This document shows, in pieces, positions 15,796-16,791 of a stretch of 16,791 bases of DNA. The notes beneath the pieces were generated by a model. That model searched no databases and was not told the DNA's origin. It saw only the letters and a program-made list of their open reading frames with translations. Position 1 is the stretch's first letter; the number at the start of each line of letters is the position of its first letter. Source of the stretch: an archaeon (GTDB taxonomy: Archaea > Hydrothermarchaeota > Hydrothermarchaeia > JALTZZ01 > JALUTC01); assembly GCA_027058345.1 (NCBI GenBank), contig JALUTC010000038.1, positions 1 through 16,791 on the forward strand, given 5' to 3'. Made by a program: the position numbers and the translations under genes.

Positions 15796-15880
15796 CGCCG
15801 GGGCCGGGATTCGAACCCGGGCGGGGCAAAAGCCCCATGGGCTCTCCAGGCCCACGCCCTAACCGCTAGGCGACCCCGGC
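15796..15880 (-). tRNA. tRNA-Ser (anticodon GGA)
   Basis: This 85-base class II tRNA reads from 15880 down to 15796. Acceptor GCCGGGG pairs with CCCCGGC and the discriminator is G, as for serine. The anticodon loop CTGGAGA (complement of 15843-15849) gives GGA. The variable arm is a strong GGGGC-TTTT-GCCCC hairpin, and the T arm carries GGTTCGAATCC. No CCA or intron is encoded. It lies four bases beyond the rpsJ stop, so it may be cut from the EF-1A/rpsJ transcript; this EF-1A - uS10 - tRNA-Ser order is seen in other archaea. Confidence 0.96.
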
Positions 15881-15884
15881 AAAA

Positions 15885-16196
15885 TTATTTCGAAACAATT
15901 TCCATTTCTATATGAACATCTGAAGGTAGTTGCAATCTCATTATTCTTCTTAAAACTCTTTCATTTGCATCCACTTCTATTAATCTCTTGTGAATTCTTA
16001 ACTCATATCTATCGAAGGTCATGCTTCCATCACCGCATGGAGATCTTCTCACATGAATCTTTAATTTCTTCGTTGGTAATGGAACTGGTCCTGATACTCT
16101 TACACCTAATTTTAAGGCAATATCCTTTATTTGTTTACAAACATCATCCAACACCTTATAATTAGTACTTGTTAACTTTATTCTAGCAACTTGCAT
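15885..16196 (-). CDS. rpsJ: Small ribosomal subunit protein uS10
   Basis: This 103-residue protein of the 30S head matches archaeal uS10 (S20e in eukaryotes) in length and sequence. MQVARIKLTSTNYKVLD opens it, GVRVSGPVPLPTKKLKI is the conserved loop region, and HVRRSPCGDGSMTFDRYELRIHKRL continues the family pattern. A GTG at 16208 would add four residues; I prefer ATG 16194-16196 because a GGTGA Shine-Dalgarno sequence (complement of 16200-16205) lies about five bases upstream. It follows EF-1A by 38 A+T-rich bases and is followed by tRNA-Ser, with which it probably shares a transcript. Confidence 0.96.
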   Translation of the reverse strand: MQVARIKLTSTNYKVLDDVCKQIKDIALKLGVRVSGPVPLPTKKLKIHVRRSPCGDGSMTFDRYELRIHKRLIEVDANERVLRRIMRLQLPSDVHIEMEIVSK

Positions 16197-16234
16197 AAAA
16201 ATCACCACTAAAAAATTATAAAATTATAAATTAT
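16197..16234 (-). promoter_or_regulatory. EF-1A/rpsJ spacer with Shine-Dalgarno sequence and TATA-like repeats
   Basis: On the minus strand this spacer holds three AATTAT/ATAATTT-type tandem repeats followed by GGTGA five bases before the rpsJ ATG. The repeats contain TATA-like sequence about 25 bases from the start and could form an internal promoter. The ribosome-binding site is well supported; the promoter is a guess. Confidence 0.45.
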
Positions 16235-16791
16235 TTATGCTTTAAACTTAATTTCTTCTGGAACAACTTCTATGACAATTCCTGCTCCTATTGTCATTCC
16301 CATGTCTCTAATTGCAAATCTTCCCAATGGTGGAAATTCTCTAAATCTTTCAATGCACAAAGGTTTTGTTGGCACTACCTTTACTATTGCAGCTTCTCCC
16401 TTCTTTATAAACTTAGGTGCCTTTTCTATAATGTTTCCAGTTTTAGGATCTAGTTTGCTAATCAATTCTACAATTCTACATGCAATGCTTGCTGTATGTG
16501 CATGGAAGACTGGCGTATATCCAGGAGCAATGGCTGTTGGATGATTTATAACAATTATCTGTGCCGTAAATTCCTTTGCAACTGTTGGAGGCTTATCGAC
16601 GTGTCCACAAACATCTCCCCTTCTTATTTCTTTTCTGCTAACACCTTTAACGTTAAATCCTATGTTATCACCAGGTCTTGCTTCCTGTATTGGTGTGTGA
16701 TGAGTTTCTATACTTTTAACCTCTCCAACAACTCCAGGTGGCATGAAAACGACTCTATCACCAACTCTTAATACACCTGTTTCAACTCTTC
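16235..16791 (-). CDS. tuf: Elongation factor 1-alpha, domains II-III (5' end outside window)
   Basis: The frame is open to the window edge, giving about the last 185 residues of EF-1A, the GTPase that brings aminoacyl-tRNA to the ribosome. The visible part starts in domain II (VETGVLRVGDRVVFMPPGVVGEVKSIE), then shows the HHTPIQEARPGDNIGFNVKGV stretch. Domain III follows with TPVFHAHTASIACRI and the closing PLGRFAIRDMGMTIGAGIV. The internal ATG at 16744 is not the true start. The GTP-binding domain is outside the window. The 'FHAHTAS' and 'RDMG-TI-AGIV' forms are archaeal/eukaryotic, not bacterial EF-Tu. It heads the EF-1A - rpsJ - tRNA-Ser order. Confidence 0.95.
   Translation of the reverse strand, partial: RVETGVLRVGDRVVFMPPGVVGEVKSIETHHTPIQEARPGDNIGFNVKGVSRKEIRRGDVCGHVDKPPTVAKEFTAQIIVINHPTAIAPGYTPVFHAHTASIACRIVELISKLDPKTGNIIEKAPKFIKKGEAAIVKVVPTKPLCIERFREFPPLGRFAIRDMGMTIGAGIVIEVVPEEIKFKA

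Noticed and set aside
15622..15855. Open frame on the minus strand across both tRNAs
   Set aside because: It covers two well-folded tRNA genes and has a composition explained by them.
16206..16208. GTG start for rpsJ
   Set aside because: The ATG at 16194-16196 has a well-placed GGTGA and gives the usual N terminus.
16213..16233. CRISPR-like or other functional repeat in the EF-1A/rpsJ spacer
   Set aside because: The repeats are only six or seven A/T bases, without spacers, and are explained by composition.

Overview
This window comes from an A+T-rich archaeal chromosome. Archaeal identity rests on an EF-1A rather than EF-Tu type elongation factor, the linked order EF-1A - uS10 - tRNA-Ser, an archaellum-type ATPase/membrane-protein pair, a compact archaeal-style valyl-tRNA synthetase, and GGTGA ribosome-binding sites. 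The two tRNAs are very G+C-rich in their stems while the rest is A+T-rich, which fits a thermophile. I cannot assign a phylum from this segment alone.

Layout. (1) 3-4253, plus strand: the end of an ArlH/KaiC-like ATPase, an ArlI-type secretion ATPase interrupted by a 238-residue intein, and an ArlJ-type membrane platform protein. This is the motor core of an archaellum or related type IV filament. (2) 4250-7972, minus strand: valyl-tRNA synthetase followed 3 bases later by a radical SAM protein of the PflA-like/AmmeMemoRadiSam group. (3) 8010-9158, plus strand, divergent from valS: a cysteine desulfurase homologue that lacks the PLP-binding lysine but keeps the catalytic cysteine. (4) 9201-13590, plus strand: a branched-chain amino acid/amide-type ABC set (binding lipoprotein and two ATPases, no permeases) running into hemC and surE with minimal spacing. 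(5) 13579-15552, minus strand: an M23-like metallopeptidase-fold protein and argC. (6) 15587-16791: tRNA-Leu(UAG) on plus, facing tRNA-Ser(GGA), rpsJ and the C-terminal part of EF-1A on minus.

How the genes work together. The first three genes form one assembly machine: ArlH partners ArlI, and ArlI drives ArlJ. Its ATPase can become active only if the intein is removed, and that intein ends in Glu-Asp instead of the usual His-Asn. The ABC cassette must borrow permeases from elsewhere or have them encoded apart. The translation genes at the right end follow a known archaeal order.

The two strongest leads are the atypical intein splitting the secretion ATPase and the lysine-less IscS-like protein. 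I saw no insertion sequence, CRISPR array or prophage. No gene-free stretch exceeds 300 bases; the largest is the 123-base, A+T-rich gap between the two tRNAs, in which I see only T-rich segments.
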